From Murimonas intestini (GTDB taxonomy: Bacteria > Bacillota > Clostridia > Lachnospirales > Lachnospiraceae): a stretch of DNA of 64,000 nucleotides. Location of the stretch: contig NZ_JANKBI010000002.1 in the NCBI RefSeq assembly GCF_024622195.1, forward strand, positions 124,001 through 188,000, read 5' to 3'. Positions 26,654 through 35,764 of the stretch are shown here, one piece after another; within the stretch, counting starts at the first letter, position 1, and every line of letters begins with the position of its first letter. The position numbers and the translations under genes were made by a program. The notes below the pieces were generated by a model, which worked only from the letters and a program-made list of their open reading frames with translations, did not search any database and was not told where the DNA came from.

Positions 26654-27496
26654 ATGACAAGGATTGTAGTGGATGCAGGTCACGGCGGAAGTGATCCCGG
26701 GGCTGTCTATCAGGGAAGGCAGGAAAAGGACGATACTCTCCGCCTGGCGTTGGCAGTAGGGAGGATACTGGAGGATAACGGTGTGGACGTGGTTTTCACA
26801 AGGACAGACGATATTTATGAGACTCCGTTCCAAAAGGCAACAGAGGCTAATCAGGCGGGCGCGGATTTTTTAGTATCTATACACCGCAACTCAAGTCCGC
26901 TGCCCAACCAATACTCAGGCGTGGAGACGCTGGTGTATGATGATTCCGGCATAAAGGCAGAGATGGCTGAAAATATTAATAAGGAACTGGAAAGAGCGGG
27001 GTTTGCCAATCTTGGGATTTCTGAGCGTCCCGGCCTTGTAGTGCTGCGCAGGACCAAAATGCCGGCAGTATTAGTAGAGGTGGGATTTATTAACTCTGAC
27101 GAGGATAACAGGATCTTTGATGAACATTTCGATGAGATAGCCCAGGCGATAGCAGATGGAGTGCTGGAGACGATCAGGGGCACGGATGCGCAGTCAGAGA
27201 GCGCTGACAGGGACGAAGAGGCAAATACAGATGATGACAGCGCCGAATGGGGAATGGAGGATTACCGGGGAGATGAGGAAGTTCCCTACTACAGAGTGCA
27301 GACAGGGGTATTCAGACGCAGGGAGAATGCCCAGGAGCAGCTCTACCAGCTTCAGCAGCAGGGCTTTCCGGCCTATATCATCAATGAGGACGGATATTAC
27401 AAGGTACAGGTAGGCGCTTTTGAAAAACTGGATAACGCCATAAGGATGGAATCTGTTCTCAGAAAGAATGGATACTCCACATTTCTGACAACATAG
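26654..27496 (+). CDS. N-acetylmuramoyl-L-alanine amidase with SPOR domain
   Basis: The 280-residue protein is an Amidase_3 enzyme: His10 (DAGHGG), Glu24, His78 (SIHRNS) and catalytic Glu142 (VLVEVGF) are all in place. A Glu/Asp-rich linker (about 185-208) leads to a C-terminal SPOR domain (about 212-280, YRVQTGVF ... YKVQVGAF) that binds denuded glycan strands. It cuts the peptide stem from MurNAc. The start at 26654 follows TGAGG; no signal peptide is visible, as in CwlC/CwlD-like sporulation amidases acting after mother-cell lysis. An upstream ATG at 26582 would place the repeat palindrome at its start and is rejected. Confidence 0.88.
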   Translation: MTRIVVDAGHGGSDPGAVYQGRQEKDDTLRLALAVGRILEDNGVDVVFTRTDDIYETPFQKATEANQAGADFLVSIHRNSSPLPNQYSGVETLVYDDSGIKAEMAENINKELERAGFANLGISERPGLVVLRRTKMPAVLVEVGFINSDEDNRIFDEHFDEIAQAIADGVLETIRGTDAQSESADRDEEANTDDDSAEWGMEDYRGDEEVPYYRVQTGVFRRRENAQEQLYQLQQQGFPAYIINEDGYYKVQVGAFEKLDNAIRMESVLRKNGYSTFLTT

Positions 27497-27512
27497 AAAA
27501 AAGACAGAGGTG

Positions 27513-27546
27513 TTTCACCGGCGAATTATGCGGGACGCCGGTGAAA
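27513..27546 (+). terminator. Hairpin after the amidase gene
   Basis: TTTCACCGGCG (27513-27523) pairs perfectly with CGCCGGTGAAA (27536-27546) 17 bases after the amidase stop. The T tract that should follow is weak (CATATTTA), so it may be a terminator or an mRNA-end stabiliser. Confidence 0.65.
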
Positions 27547-27646
27547 CATATTTACTTGTCATGGCGCGGGCCGTAATGAATAATGGCGCATACGTGTATG
27601 AAATGTAAAAAAGATGTAAAATATGTTCATATATTCCTATATTTGG

Positions 27647-27675
27647 TTGACGGGACAAGCCTTGTTAAATATAAT
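27647..27675 (+). promoter_or_regulatory. Sigma-A promoter in the 27.5-27.96 kb gap
   Basis: TTGACG (27647-27652) and TATAAT (27670-27675) are 17 bases apart. It probably drives the L,D-transpeptidase gene, with a leader of about 275 bases that also holds a dispersed repeat. I see no known riboswitch or small ORF in that leader. Confidence 0.65.
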
Positions 27676-27718
27676 CTGTTTAAAGACTTTTATGAGATGA
27701 AATGACATGATTTAAATT

Positions 27719-27824
27719 GTTACTATTCATGGACTGCTTTGAATTTTTCAATCAGGATGGCCGGTATAGATTCAGGTGAGAATGCAGATGCTATAGAAAA
27801 GCACAGACCTGCTGAATAGTTACG
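27719..27824. repeat. Dispersed repeat element, copy R1
   Basis: The right end (27801-27824, GCACAGACCTGC then TGAATAGTTACG) matches 39879-39901 at 22 of 23 bases and the reverse complement of 54816-54839 at 22 of 24. The left end GTTACTATTCA (27719-27729) is an inverted copy of the right end with one mismatch, giving a MITE-like unit of about 105 bases without coding capacity. Confidence 0.6.
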
Positions 27825-27956
27825 AAGATATTACTCCATCCGGAGCTTATATTTCTCATAGAAAATCTTAATAATTTCGAAAGGTGCTTTTTCATTTTTA
27901 CAGGAGATGGTAAAATCAGGTTAAACTATAAATGGCAAAGCATATGAGGTTATGGA

Positions 27957-29879
27957 ATGAACGATAAGTTAGAAGATAAGGTTGGCAAAGAGGATGAGGC
28001 AGCTGTGGGTCCCGCATCCCCGGATGCAGCGGAAAATGAACGAATTGATAATGAAAATCATGCGCCCGGAGGTGTGAATGAGGCGGAGGGCAGCCAGGAT
28101 GCCGGAGATTCTAAAGCAGCCGGGACAGATAGGGAGCAGGAAAGCCCGGAAGGGAAACCGGAGAACTCAGACAGAGAGCAGGCTGAAGGGAAGCCGGAGA
28201 ATTCAGATAGTGAGCAGTCTGAAGAGAGACCGGAAAACTTAGATAGCGTGCAGCCTGAAGAGAGGCCGGAGAACTCAGATGGTGAGCAGTCTGAAGAGAG
28301 GCCGGAAAACTTAGATAAGGAACAGGCTGAGGTGCAGATACGGAACTCAGATGAGAAGCAGTCTGAAGAGCAGCCTGAAAAGTCTGCAGAAGATTTAAAG
28401 GAGCAGAAGCCTGGAGGTGAAAAACTGCCTGAGGCGGAGCTTGAATTTGTTTCAGGGGATGATGTGCCTGTCAGGAAGAAAAAACGGTGGAAGCTGGCAG
28501 TGGGAATTGTGTTTATCGTGCTGCTTCTGGCAGCAGGCGGCGCTTACGGGGCGGGTATCTATTATTTTCAGGACAAGTTCCTTCCCAATACAACTATTAA
28601 CGGCATAGATGCTTCTTATGCACTGCCTGAGGACATAGAAAACCAGATTGCTGCCGGAGTGAAGAAATATAAGATCCAGGTGGAATCAAGAGGAGGAAAG
28701 AAAGAGACTCTCACCTCTGACCAGATTGGGTATCACTATGTATCAAAGGGCGAGGTGGAAGGCTTTAAGGAGAGCCAGAACCTGTATAAATGGCCGTTCA
28801 GCTTCTGGGATGATTTTAATTATACATTTGAATCCAGCACGGCATATGAAGAAGAAGCATTTAACCAGGCGGTAGAGAATCTGGAATGTCTGCAGCCTGA
28901 GAACATGGAAGAGCCCAGTGATGCCTATATGGAATTTGACACAAAAGATTCAGAGTATGTCATTGTGCCGGAAGAGCAGGGGGCAAAGCTGGATACTGAC
29001 AAAGTCAAACAAGTCATAGGAGAGGCTGTCACAAAGAGTGAAGACGGTATTTCACTGGAAAAGAAAGAATGTTACTTAAAGCCTGCCGTTACATCAGGTG
29101 ATAAGTCCCTGAACAGGCTGGTGACTAAGCTGAATAAATACTGCCATACAAGGATAGAATATGTCTTTGGAGAGAACAGAGAAGTTCTGGACGGGGCAAC
29201 GATTAACAGCTGGGTCAGCTATGATGATAAAGGCAATGTCACGCTGGATGAAGAACAGATCCCCATTTTTGTCCAGGGGCTTGCGGAAAAATATGACACA
29301 TATGACAAACCAAGGGAATTTAAGACGAATGATGGTTCTTATGTGACAGTCAGCGGCGGAAGCTATGGATGGATGATAGACCAGGAAATGGAGGTTCAGG
29401 AGCTCACGGCTCTCATACAGAGCGGGGCACAGACAGAGAGGTATGCGGCGTTTGCACAGACTGCGCTCAGCTGGGAGAACAGTGACCTGGGATGGGATTA
29501 TATAGAAATAGACTTGACGAAACAGCATATTTGGATGTATATTGGCGGAGAAGTCGCCGTGGAATCAGATTTTGTATCAGGTGATATCCGGTCTGGGGAC
29601 AAGGCCACTCCGGAGGGGACTTATACGCTGTATTATAAGAAGTCACCTGATGTTCTGAAAAGTGACAAGCCTGGTGACTCTTATCAGACGCCAGTCACAT
29701 TCTGGATGCCTTTTAACGGCGGTGTGGGTATGCATGACGCTACATGGAGAGGAAGCTTTGGCGGAAGTATCTATACCTATGATGGATCGCACGGATGCAT
29801 CAATCTCCCCTATGATGCCGCCAGTCAGATATATAATCTGATCTATGATGGCTTTCCGATCATATGTTTTTACCGTTAG
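27957..29879 (+). CDS. L,D-transpeptidase (YkuD) with acidic repeat tail
   Basis: The 640-residue protein has a cytoplasmic N-terminus of about 175 residues that is acidic and repetitive, one membrane helix (about 180-203, LAVGIVFIVLLLAAGGAYG), a PG_binding_4-like region (about 215-500), and a C-terminal YkuD domain with SHGCINL and catalytic Cys614. Extracellular YkuD enzymes make 3-3 cross-links in peptidoglycan or attach proteins to it. The order of helix, binding domain and catalytic domain is the usual Gram-positive form. The long acidic cytosolic tail is the odd part. The gene stands alone behind the promoter at 27647. Confidence 0.88.
   Translation: MNDKLEDKVGKEDEAAVGPASPDAAENERIDNENHAPGGVNEAEGSQDAGDSKAAGTDREQESPEGKPENSDREQAEGKPENSDSEQSEERPENLDSVQPEERPENSDGEQSEERPENLDKEQAEVQIRNSDEKQSEEQPEKSAEDLKEQKPGGEKLPEAELEFVSGDDVPVRKKKRWKLAVGIVFIVLLLAAGGAYGAGIYYFQDKFLPNTTINGIDASYALPEDIENQIAAGVKKYKIQVESRGGKKETLTSDQIGYHYVSKGEVEGFKESQNLYKWPFSFWDDFNYTFESSTAYEEEAFNQAVENLECLQPENMEEPSDAYMEFDTKDSEYVIVPEEQGAKLDTDKVKQVIGEAVTKSEDGISLEKKECYLKPAVTSGDKSLNRLVTKLNKYCHTRIEYVFGENREVLDGATINSWVSYDDKGNVTLDEEQIPIFVQGLAEKYDTYDKPREFKTNDGSYVTVSGGSYGWMIDQEMEVQELTALIQSGAQTERYAAFAQTALSWENSDLGWDYIEIDLTKQHIWMYIGGEVAVESDFVSGDIRSGDKATPEGTYTLYYKKSPDVLKSDKPGDSYQTPVTFWMPFNGGVGMHDATWRGSFGGSIYTYDGSHGCINLPYDAASQIYNLIYDGFPIICFYR
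28152..28403 (+). repeat. Seven in-frame 36-base tandem repeats
   Basis: Residues 66-149 of the L,D-transpeptidase consist of seven 12-residue units built on GKPENSDREQAE/ERPENLDSVQPE. The five inner units are the best preserved; the sixth (VQIRNSDEKQSE) and seventh (EQPEKSAEDLKE) diverge. DNA identity is highest between neighbouring units, which suggests recent expansion by slippage. Confidence 0.85.
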
Positions 29880-29894
29880 GATATTATGATGCCA

Positions 29895-29947
29895 GGGTCA
29901 AAAGGTCATACAATGCATGCTTGCATGCAATTGTATGACTTTGACCC
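29895..29947. repeat. Imperfect palindrome between ldt and sfsA
   Basis: GGGTCAAA (29895-29902) plus GTCATACAA and TGCATGC pair with GCATGCA, TTGTATGAC and TTTGACCC (ends 29947), with a small bulge. It covers 53 bases, has no T tract, and looks like an intergenic repeat or mRNA-processing hairpin rather than a terminator. Confidence 0.6.
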
Positions 29948-29974
29948 CAACATTTTATAAAACAGGGGATAATA

Positions 29975-30658
29975 ATGAAGTATAACAATATAAAAGAGGC
30001 AGTCTTTCTGGAACGTCCGAACAGGTTTATCGCACATGTGATGCTGGACGGACACAGGGAGATATGCCATGTTAAGAACACGGGGCGCTGCAGGGAACTG
30101 CTGACGCCCGGTGCTTCTGTATTTATAGAGGAATGCAGCAATCCGGCCAGAAAGACGAAATATGATCTGATAGGGGTCAAAAAAGGACGTCTGCTGATCA
30201 ATATGGATTCCCAGGTCCCTAATAAGGCTGTGGAGGAATGGCTGCTGAAGAAAGAGTTATTTTTAGACCTCACCCTGGTGCGGCCGGAGACAAAGTACGG
30301 CAGTTCCAGGTTCGATTTTTATATAGAGGCAGGCGGCAGAAGGATTTTTATGGAGGTAAAGGGGGTCACTCTGGAGGAAGAGGGTGTGGCCAGATTTCCG
30401 GATGCCCCCACACTGAGGGGGATAAAGCATATCCATGAACTTATGGAAGCCATAAAGGAAGGATATGAGGCGTATGTTCTTTTTGTAATACAGATGAAAG
30501 GCGTAAGCAGTTTTGAACCTAATTACAGGACACATCCGGAATTTGGCGAAGCGCTGAAGCAGGCGGCGGAGGCCGGGGTGCATATTCTGGCATATGACTG
30601 CATAGTTACAGAGGACAGCATTGAAATAGACAGACAGGTGAGAGTAGAAAAATGCTAA
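29975..30658 (+). CDS. sfsA: SfsA family DNA-binding nuclease
   Basis: The 227-residue protein matches SfsA over its full length: an N-terminal OB-like part (FIAHVMLDGHREICHVKNTGRCRELL) and a C-terminal PD-(D/E)XK-like fold (YGSSRFDFYIEA, FMEVKGVTLEEEGVARFPDAPT, RGIKHIHEL). In E. coli SfsA was named for sugar fermentation stimulation; the fold and motifs indicate a DNA/RNA nuclease. It overlaps mutY by 7 bases, so the two are co-translated, which fits a nucleic-acid role. Confidence 0.92.
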   Translation: MKYNNIKEAVFLERPNRFIAHVMLDGHREICHVKNTGRCRELLTPGASVFIEECSNPARKTKYDLIGVKKGRLLINMDSQVPNKAVEEWLLKKELFLDLTLVRPETKYGSSRFDFYIEAGGRRIFMEVKGVTLEEEGVARFPDAPTLRGIKHIHELMEAIKEGYEAYVLFVIQMKGVSSFEPNYRTHPEFGEALKQAAEAGVHILAYDCIVTEDSIEIDRQVRVEKC

Positions 30659-31776
30659 AAGGAATTGTGGAACCACTGCTAAAGTGGTATGATACTTGCA
30701 GACGTATTTTGCCCTGGAGGGAGGAACCTGATGCATACAGCGTATGGGTGTCGGAAATTATGCTGCAGCAGACCAGAGTGGAAGCAGTCAAGCCGTTTTA
30801 TACAAGATTTATGGATGCGCTGCCTGATATAGAGGCTCTGGCATCATGTGAGGAGGACAGGCTCCTGAAGCTCTGGGAAGGGCTTGGATATTATAACCGT
30901 GTAAGGAATATGCAGAAGGCAGCCAGGATCGTGGCAGAGGAATACGGCGGCAGGATGCCCTCAGACTATGAAAAGCTTTTGAAGCTTCCGGGAATCGGCC
31001 CGTACACGGCCGGGGCTGTGGCCTCTATTGCATACGGGATACCCGTACCGGCTGTGGATGGAAATGTGCTGCGTGTGCTTTCAAGGGTAACGGCAGATTA
31101 TGAGGACATAATGAAGCCTTCTATGCGCAGGAAGCTGGAGGAACAGATAATGGAAATTATCCCTCCGGATAATGCAGGGAAGTTTACTCAGGCTCTTATG
31201 GAACTGGGAGCCATCATCTGTGTGCCAAACGGAGCCGCAAAATGCGGAGAGTGCCCGCTAAAGGACATGTGTCTGGCAAGAGAGAAGGGGATCGTGACAG
31301 AACTTCCCCAAAAGGCGGCAAAAAAACCGAGAAGGATAGAGCAGAGGACGGTTTTTGTCTTAAAAGACGGTGAGAAGGCGGCTATAAGGAAGCGGCCGAA
31401 AAAAGGGCTTTTGCCCGGGCTATATGAACTTCCTAATACGGAGGGACATCTGGGTATGGATGAGGTGGTGCAGTTTGTAAAAGAACAGGGAATGTCACCG
31501 ATCCGGGTAAAGAGGCTGTCGGATTCCAAACATATTTTCAGCCATGTGGAATGGCAGATGATTGGTTACGCAGTCTGGATAGAGGAGCTGGAAAAACAGC
31601 CGGAAGACGGCCTCATCTTTGTAGAACCCCAAAGGACAGAAAGGGAATTTCCTATACCGGCGGCTTTTGGAGCATATACAGATTATTTGCAGATCAAGCT
31701 GGGGCAGGAAAAATATGAATCAGTAAAAGGCAGGAAAGAAAATGAAGATTTTATCAGTGGCAATACCGTGCTATAA
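30652..31776 (+). CDS. mutY: A/G-specific adenine DNA glycosylase
   Basis: The 374-residue enzyme removes adenine paired with 8-oxoguanine. Seen are the catalytic-Glu segment PWREEPDAY ... SEIMLQQTRVE, the helix-hairpin-helix LPGIGPYTAGAV with the catalytic Asp in VDGNVLRV, and the four-cysteine 4Fe-4S loop (C-x7-C-x2-C-x5-C near residues 190-210). A NUDIX-like 8-oxoG recognition domain follows (about 230-350). The spacing between the first two cysteines is one more than in the E. coli enzyme. The 3' end overlaps the glycosyltransferase start by 35 bases. Confidence 0.93.
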   Translation: MLKGIVEPLLKWYDTCRRILPWREEPDAYSVWVSEIMLQQTRVEAVKPFYTRFMDALPDIEALASCEEDRLLKLWEGLGYYNRVRNMQKAARIVAEEYGGRMPSDYEKLLKLPGIGPYTAGAVASIAYGIPVPAVDGNVLRVLSRVTADYEDIMKPSMRRKLEEQIMEIIPPDNAGKFTQALMELGAIICVPNGAAKCGECPLKDMCLAREKGIVTELPQKAAKKPRRIEQRTVFVLKDGEKAAIRKRPKKGLLPGLYELPNTEGHLGMDEVVQFVKEQGMSPIRVKRLSDSKHIFSHVEWQMIGYAVWIEELEKQPEDGLIFVEPQRTEREFPIPAAFGAYTDYLQIKLGQEKYESVKGRKENEDFISGNTVL

Positions 31777-32758
31777 TTCAGAAGCTTATATGAGAAAGTG
31801 CATCGAATCCCTCTTACCGGGAGGAGAAGATGTAGAAATACTGGTGATAGACGATGGGTCAAAAGATAATACCGCTGACATTGCGGACGAATATGCAAGA
31901 GAATATCCAGGGATCGTAAAGGCCATCCATCAGGAGAATGGAGGGCATGGGGAAGCTGTAAATACAGGGATCAAAAACGCTACAGGATTATATTTTAAAG
32001 TAGTGGACAGCGATGACTGGGTGGATGTACACGCATTTACTGAGATACTGGCAAATCTTAAGGAGCTGGTGGGAGGACCTGATACTGTTGATATGCTTAT
32101 CAGCAATTTCATCTATGATAAGGTTGGCGTAAGGCATAAAAAAGTAATGCGTTACCGCTCTTCATTCCCGCAGAAGCAGATCTTTACCTGGGATGAGGTC
32201 CATAAACTGAGAAAGGGACAGTATATCCTGATGCATTCTGTAATTTACAGGACAAATCTGCTCAGGGAGTGCGGCCTGGTACTGCCGAAGCATACCTTCT
32301 ACGTGGACAACCTGTTTATTTTCCAGCCCCTTCCCTGGGTAAAGAAAATGTATTATATGGATGTTAATTTCTATCATTATTTTATAGGGCGTGAAGACCA
32401 GTCGGTAAATGAAGAAGTAATGATCCGCAGGCTGGACCAGCAGATCAGAGTCAACAAGATCATGATTGATTTTATGGCAGGGCAGAAGATAACTAATAAA
32501 AAGCTGAAGAAATATATGCTGAATTATCTTGATATCATTATGACAGTATCTTCGATCATGGCCCTGCGTTCAGGGACAGACGAGAATTTTGAGAAAAAAC
32601 AGGAGCTGTGGCAGTATCTGAGGCAAAGCGACTATCCGCTCTATCTGAAGCTTCGGACAGGTCTTCTTGGGCGTGCCATGAATCTGCCCGGCAAGAGCGG
32701 ACGGCAGGTATCTGTTGCCGCTTACAAGGTAACAAGAAAGTTTTTTGGTTTTAACTGA
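31742..32758 (+). CDS. Family 2 glycosyltransferase
   Basis: The 338-residue protein has the GT-A features of GT2: SVAIPCYNSEAYM, VIDDGSKDNT, and the DxD-like VDSDDWVD. The acceptor-side half (about 170-330) contains YHYFIGREDQSV, which occurs in Firmicutes GT2 enzymes of capsule and teichoic-acid-like polymers. No membrane helix is seen. It transfers a sugar from a nucleotide donor to a surface glycan or lipid; donor and acceptor are unknown. The ATG lies inside the mutY end with GGAAAGAAA upstream. Confidence 0.85.
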   Translation: MKILSVAIPCYNSEAYMRKCIESLLPGGEDVEILVIDDGSKDNTADIADEYAREYPGIVKAIHQENGGHGEAVNTGIKNATGLYFKVVDSDDWVDVHAFTEILANLKELVGGPDTVDMLISNFIYDKVGVRHKKVMRYRSSFPQKQIFTWDEVHKLRKGQYILMHSVIYRTNLLRECGLVLPKHTFYVDNLFIFQPLPWVKKMYYMDVNFYHYFIGREDQSVNEEVMIRRLDQQIRVNKIMIDFMAGQKITNKKLKKYMLNYLDIIMTVSSIMALRSGTDENFEKKQELWQYLRQSDYPLYLKLRTGLLGRAMNLPGKSGRQVSVAAYKVTRKFFGFN

Positions 32759-32763
32759 CAGGA

Positions 32764-32795
32764 TAAGGGGCTGCTGCGTGTGCAACGGCCCCTTA
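32764..32795. terminator. Terminator between convergent genes
   Basis: TAAGGGGC (32764-32771) pairs perfectly with GCCCCTTA (32788-32795). It lies 6 bases after the glycosyltransferase stop and just before the stop of the convergent lipid kinase. No T run follows, so the strength is uncertain. Confidence 0.65.
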
Positions 32796-32802
32796 AGTTA
32801 TG

Positions 32803-33720
32803 TCAGCCTGTTATGACTTTTAATGGGATTGCTTCTAATGAAATATCAAGTGAATCCCGGCAGCCAAATGATTCCCCGTCTGTATGTACGGCGAGAGATC
32901 TGTCGGTCCGGACGGACATCCTGCGGCAGCGGAATATATGTATCCCCTTAAAATGTGTATGTTTGCCGTAATATGCTGTAGGAAGCGCCATGAGGACTTT
33001 CAGTTTGCTCATTTTTTCTACAACGATAATATCCAGCCATTCATCTGATGAATCTGCCTCAGGACAGAACATGAATCCTCCGCCCTCATACTTCAGGTTC
33101 ATGGCGGCTGTGAAGTAGACCTTCGGATAATGAAGTTTTTTCTCACCGTCAAGTATGATATCCATAGGTGAGGCCTTCAGCAGAAGCAGCTGTCTGAGTG
33201 CGATCCCTGTATAGGTGAGCTTGCCCAGCTTCAGCTTATTCAGGAAATCCTTGATTGGTGAGTTCAGGGCTTCGTGACAGATGGCAGCATCATATCCGAT
33301 ACCTGAGCTGACTGCAAAATTTCTCCGTTCTCCTTCTGAAGTGCTTACACCGATGCGCAGACTGTGATAAGAGGAAGGATGAAGTATCGCTTCTAATGCT
33401 TTGGCAGGATCTTTTTCCAGATTCAGCCCCCTTGCCAGATCATTGCTTGATCCTGTGGGTATGTAGGCAAAGACAACTTTTGAATAATCTTCAATGCCGT
33501 AGATGACTTCATTAGCTGTTCCGTCACCGCCTACGGCTACCAGTACACAGGGGGATTTCTCTGTGGAGATATACTTGGCCAGCCTGGTCGCATGGCCTTT
33601 TTCCCTGGTAAACAGAACCCGGTAATCACATTTAACGGATGTCAGCCTGTGCTCCAGAGTGTCCCATATTTCACGGCCTTTGCCTGAACTGGATTTTGGG
33701 TTAACAATAAAATAATACAT
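32803..33720 (-). CDS. Diacylglycerol kinase-family lipid kinase
   Basis: The 305-residue protein has the DAGK catalytic signature (IVNPKSSSGKG, VAVGGDGTANEV, YIPTGSSNDLARGL) and the C-terminal beta domain of the YegS/DgkB family (KVYFTAAMNLKYEGGGFMFCPEADSSDEWLDI). It phosphorylates diacylglycerol or a similar lipid, recycling lipids from polymer synthesis. The start at 33720 has GGGAGG upstream; a frame extended to 33771 has no binding site. It is transcribed alone. Confidence 0.85.
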   Translation of the reverse strand: MYYFIVNPKSSSGKGREIWDTLEHRLTSVKCDYRVLFTREKGHATRLAKYISTEKSPCVLVAVGGDGTANEVIYGIEDYSKVVFAYIPTGSSNDLARGLNLEKDPAKALEAILHPSSYHSLRIGVSTSEGERRNFAVSSGIGYDAAICHEALNSPIKDFLNKLKLGKLTYTGIALRQLLLLKASPMDIILDGEKKLHYPKVYFTAAMNLKYEGGGFMFCPEADSSDEWLDIIVVEKMSKLKVLMALPTAYYGKHTHFKGIHIFRCRRMSVRTDRSLAVHTDGESFGCRDSLDISLEAIPLKVITG

Positions 33721-33744
33721 GGACTGCCTCCCGGAAACTTTATT

Positions 33745-33803
33745 CCCGCGGGCAGCGAGCCAGGTGAACATGCCTGCATGTGCATTTGGCGGCTGCCGCG
33801 GGG
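33745..33803. other. Long GC-rich hairpin upstream of the lipid kinase
   Basis: CCCGCGGGCAGC (33745-33756) pairs with GCTGCCGCGGGG (33792-33803) with one bulge; the interior contains CAGG/CCTG and GCATG/CATGC elements. On the + strand it is followed by GGCTTTT. It lies at the 5' side of the minus-strand kinase gene, so it could be a leader structure or the terminator of a lost + strand gene. Confidence 0.5.
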
Positions 33804-33889
33804 GGCTTTTGTTGATGTATTTATTGTAGCAGGTTTTCAGTAAAGGTGCCAGAGGAAATTATTGTGCCTCCTGCGGTATGTGGTGTTAA

Positions 33890-35485
33890 GAAAAAGATGA
33901 TGTTACACTGATCATGCGTCCCCGCCGTTTTGGAAAAACACTGACTCTCAGTATGGTGGAGCAGTTTTTCTCAGTAAATTATGCAGGGATAGACATCTTT
34001 CATGGAATGAATATCTGGAAGGAAGAAAAATACCGGAAGCTTCAGGGAACATACCCGGTGATTGCGCTGAGTTTTTCCAGTATTAAGGAGACTTCCTACA
34101 GCGAAGTGAAGAAGAAAATATGTATATTGATTCAGCTCTTATATAATAAATACGATTTTCTGCTCAAAGAGAGTGTTCTGAATGCAAAAGAAAAAGAGTA
34201 TTTTTTAAGTGTATCGGCTGATATGGAGGAGTATGAGGCTTCTTTAGCAATACATCGGTTATCGGATTATCTTTACCGATATTATGGTAAGAAAGTCATT
34301 ATTCTTTTAGATGAATATGATACGCCCATGCAGGAAGCTTACATCGGAGGATACTGGAACCAACTGGTATCATTTACCAGAAGCCTGTTTAATGCAACTT
34401 TTAAGGATAATCCGTATTTGGAACGTGCCATTATGACAGGAATTACAAGAGTTAGTAAAGAATCTATTTTTTCAGATTTAAATAATCTGATGGTGGTAAC
34501 GACAACATCAAATCAATATGCAGATGTCTTTGGATTTACACAAGCAGAAGTGGATGAGGCATTGCAGGAGTATGGATTATATAAAAGCAAAGAAGAAGTA
34601 AGACGATGGTATGATGGCTTCAGATTTGGAAATAAGGAGGAGATATATAATCCGTGGTCTATTATTAATTATCTGAAAAGCCATAAAGTAGGTCCATACT
34701 GGGCGAATACCAGCAGTAACAGGCTGATCAGCAGTCAGCTCCAGAAGGGAACCGGACAGATAAAGGAATCCTTTGAACAGTTATTAACCGGGGGGACGAT
34801 TACGGCAGAAATCGACGAGCAGATTGTTTACAACCAGTTGGATTTTGACGAGAAAGCAATATGGAGCCTGCTGCTTGCCAGCGGCTACTTAAAGGTATGC
34901 GGCACAAAAGAACAGGATTCTTTGTATGGATATTGGAAACAGGAATATATATTAGGAATTACGAATTTTGAAGTTACGTTAATGTTCCGGAATATGGTAA
35001 GAGACTGGTTTTCTTTGAGTGCCTCCAATTATAATGGCTTCATTCAGGCCTTGCTGAAAAATGATGTGGAGGCTATGAATATTTATATGAACCGTGTAGC
35101 CCTTGCCACTTTTAGTTCCTTTGACAGCGGCAGCCAGCCATCTGAAGACAGTGAGCCGGAACGTTTCTATCACGGATTTGTTCTGGGGCTTATGGTTGAA
35201 TTGGAAAACCGCTATGTGATTACCTCTAACCGGGAAAGCGGTTTTGGCCGCTATGACGTTATGCTGGAGCCTCGGGGCTTAAATAAGACGGCAATGATTT
35301 TGGAATTTAAGGTGCAGGACAGGAAAGAAAAGGATTTGGATGATACAGCCCGGTCAGCGCTGCACCAGATTGAAGAGAGAGATTATGCCGCCTCTTTGGA
35401 GGCAAAAGGAATCCACAGGGAAAAAATCCTTAAATATGGATTTGCCTTCCGGGGTAAAAAGGTGCTGATCGTAAATGGAGAGTGA
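33890..35485 (+). pseudogene. 5'-truncated AAA-ATPase/PD-(D/E)XK nuclease-family gene
   Basis: The frame reads DDVTLIMRPRRFGKTLTLSM, then an AAA-ATPase region (VIILLDEYDTPMQEAY as Walker B) and a C-terminal DUF1703-type nuclease (SGFGRYDVMLEPRG, MILEFKVQDRKEKD). Family members normally have about 45 more N-terminal residues, including a YVDKT block before the RPRRFGKT Walker A. Here an in-frame TAA at 33887-33889 closes the frame, and nothing upstream encodes the missing part. The ATG at 33914 has no ribosome binding site. The remaining 523 codons are intact, so decay is recent or a short form may still be made. These genes occur in many copies in Lachnospiraceae; function unknown. Confidence 0.7.
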
Positions 35486-35714
35486 TAAGAAAAGGGACGG
35501 CTGATGAATGGTCCGAAATAAAGAGAAACACCTTGTAGGGTAGTATAAATAATTTGTATTTAGAGGATGTATTTAGTAATGATGTCTGGGTAAAGGAGGA
35601 CACCACATGTCTAATTCGAGCTAAATTAGTTCGCTTTTCGCAAAAAAGACTGCGATTTTAAATCACTGTAGTTTTGTAATATAAAACAAAATCAGTTAAA
35701 TTTTAATGAAAATA

Positions 35715-35747
35715 TTGCATATAATAATGGTATGGTATATACTATTA
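35715..35747 (+). promoter_or_regulatory. Promoter and candidate operator of the antitoxin gene
   Basis: TTGCAT (35715-35720) and TATACT (35738-35743) have a 17-base spacer. The -10 lies in ATGGTATATACTAT (35732-35745), palindromic at 12 of 14 bases, which would suit autorepression by the Phd/YefM-type antitoxin. The 279-base gap before it (35486-35764) shows no other gene. Confidence 0.6.
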
Positions 35748-35764
35748 AATAATAGAAGGGAGAT

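Noticed and set aside
28152..28403. Tandem repeats considered as a CRISPR array
   Set aside because: The units are in frame, without unique spacers, and encode the acidic tail of the L,D-transpeptidase.
29895..29947. Palindrome considered as terminator of the L,D-transpeptidase gene
   Set aside because: No T tract follows either arm, so it was listed as a repeat.
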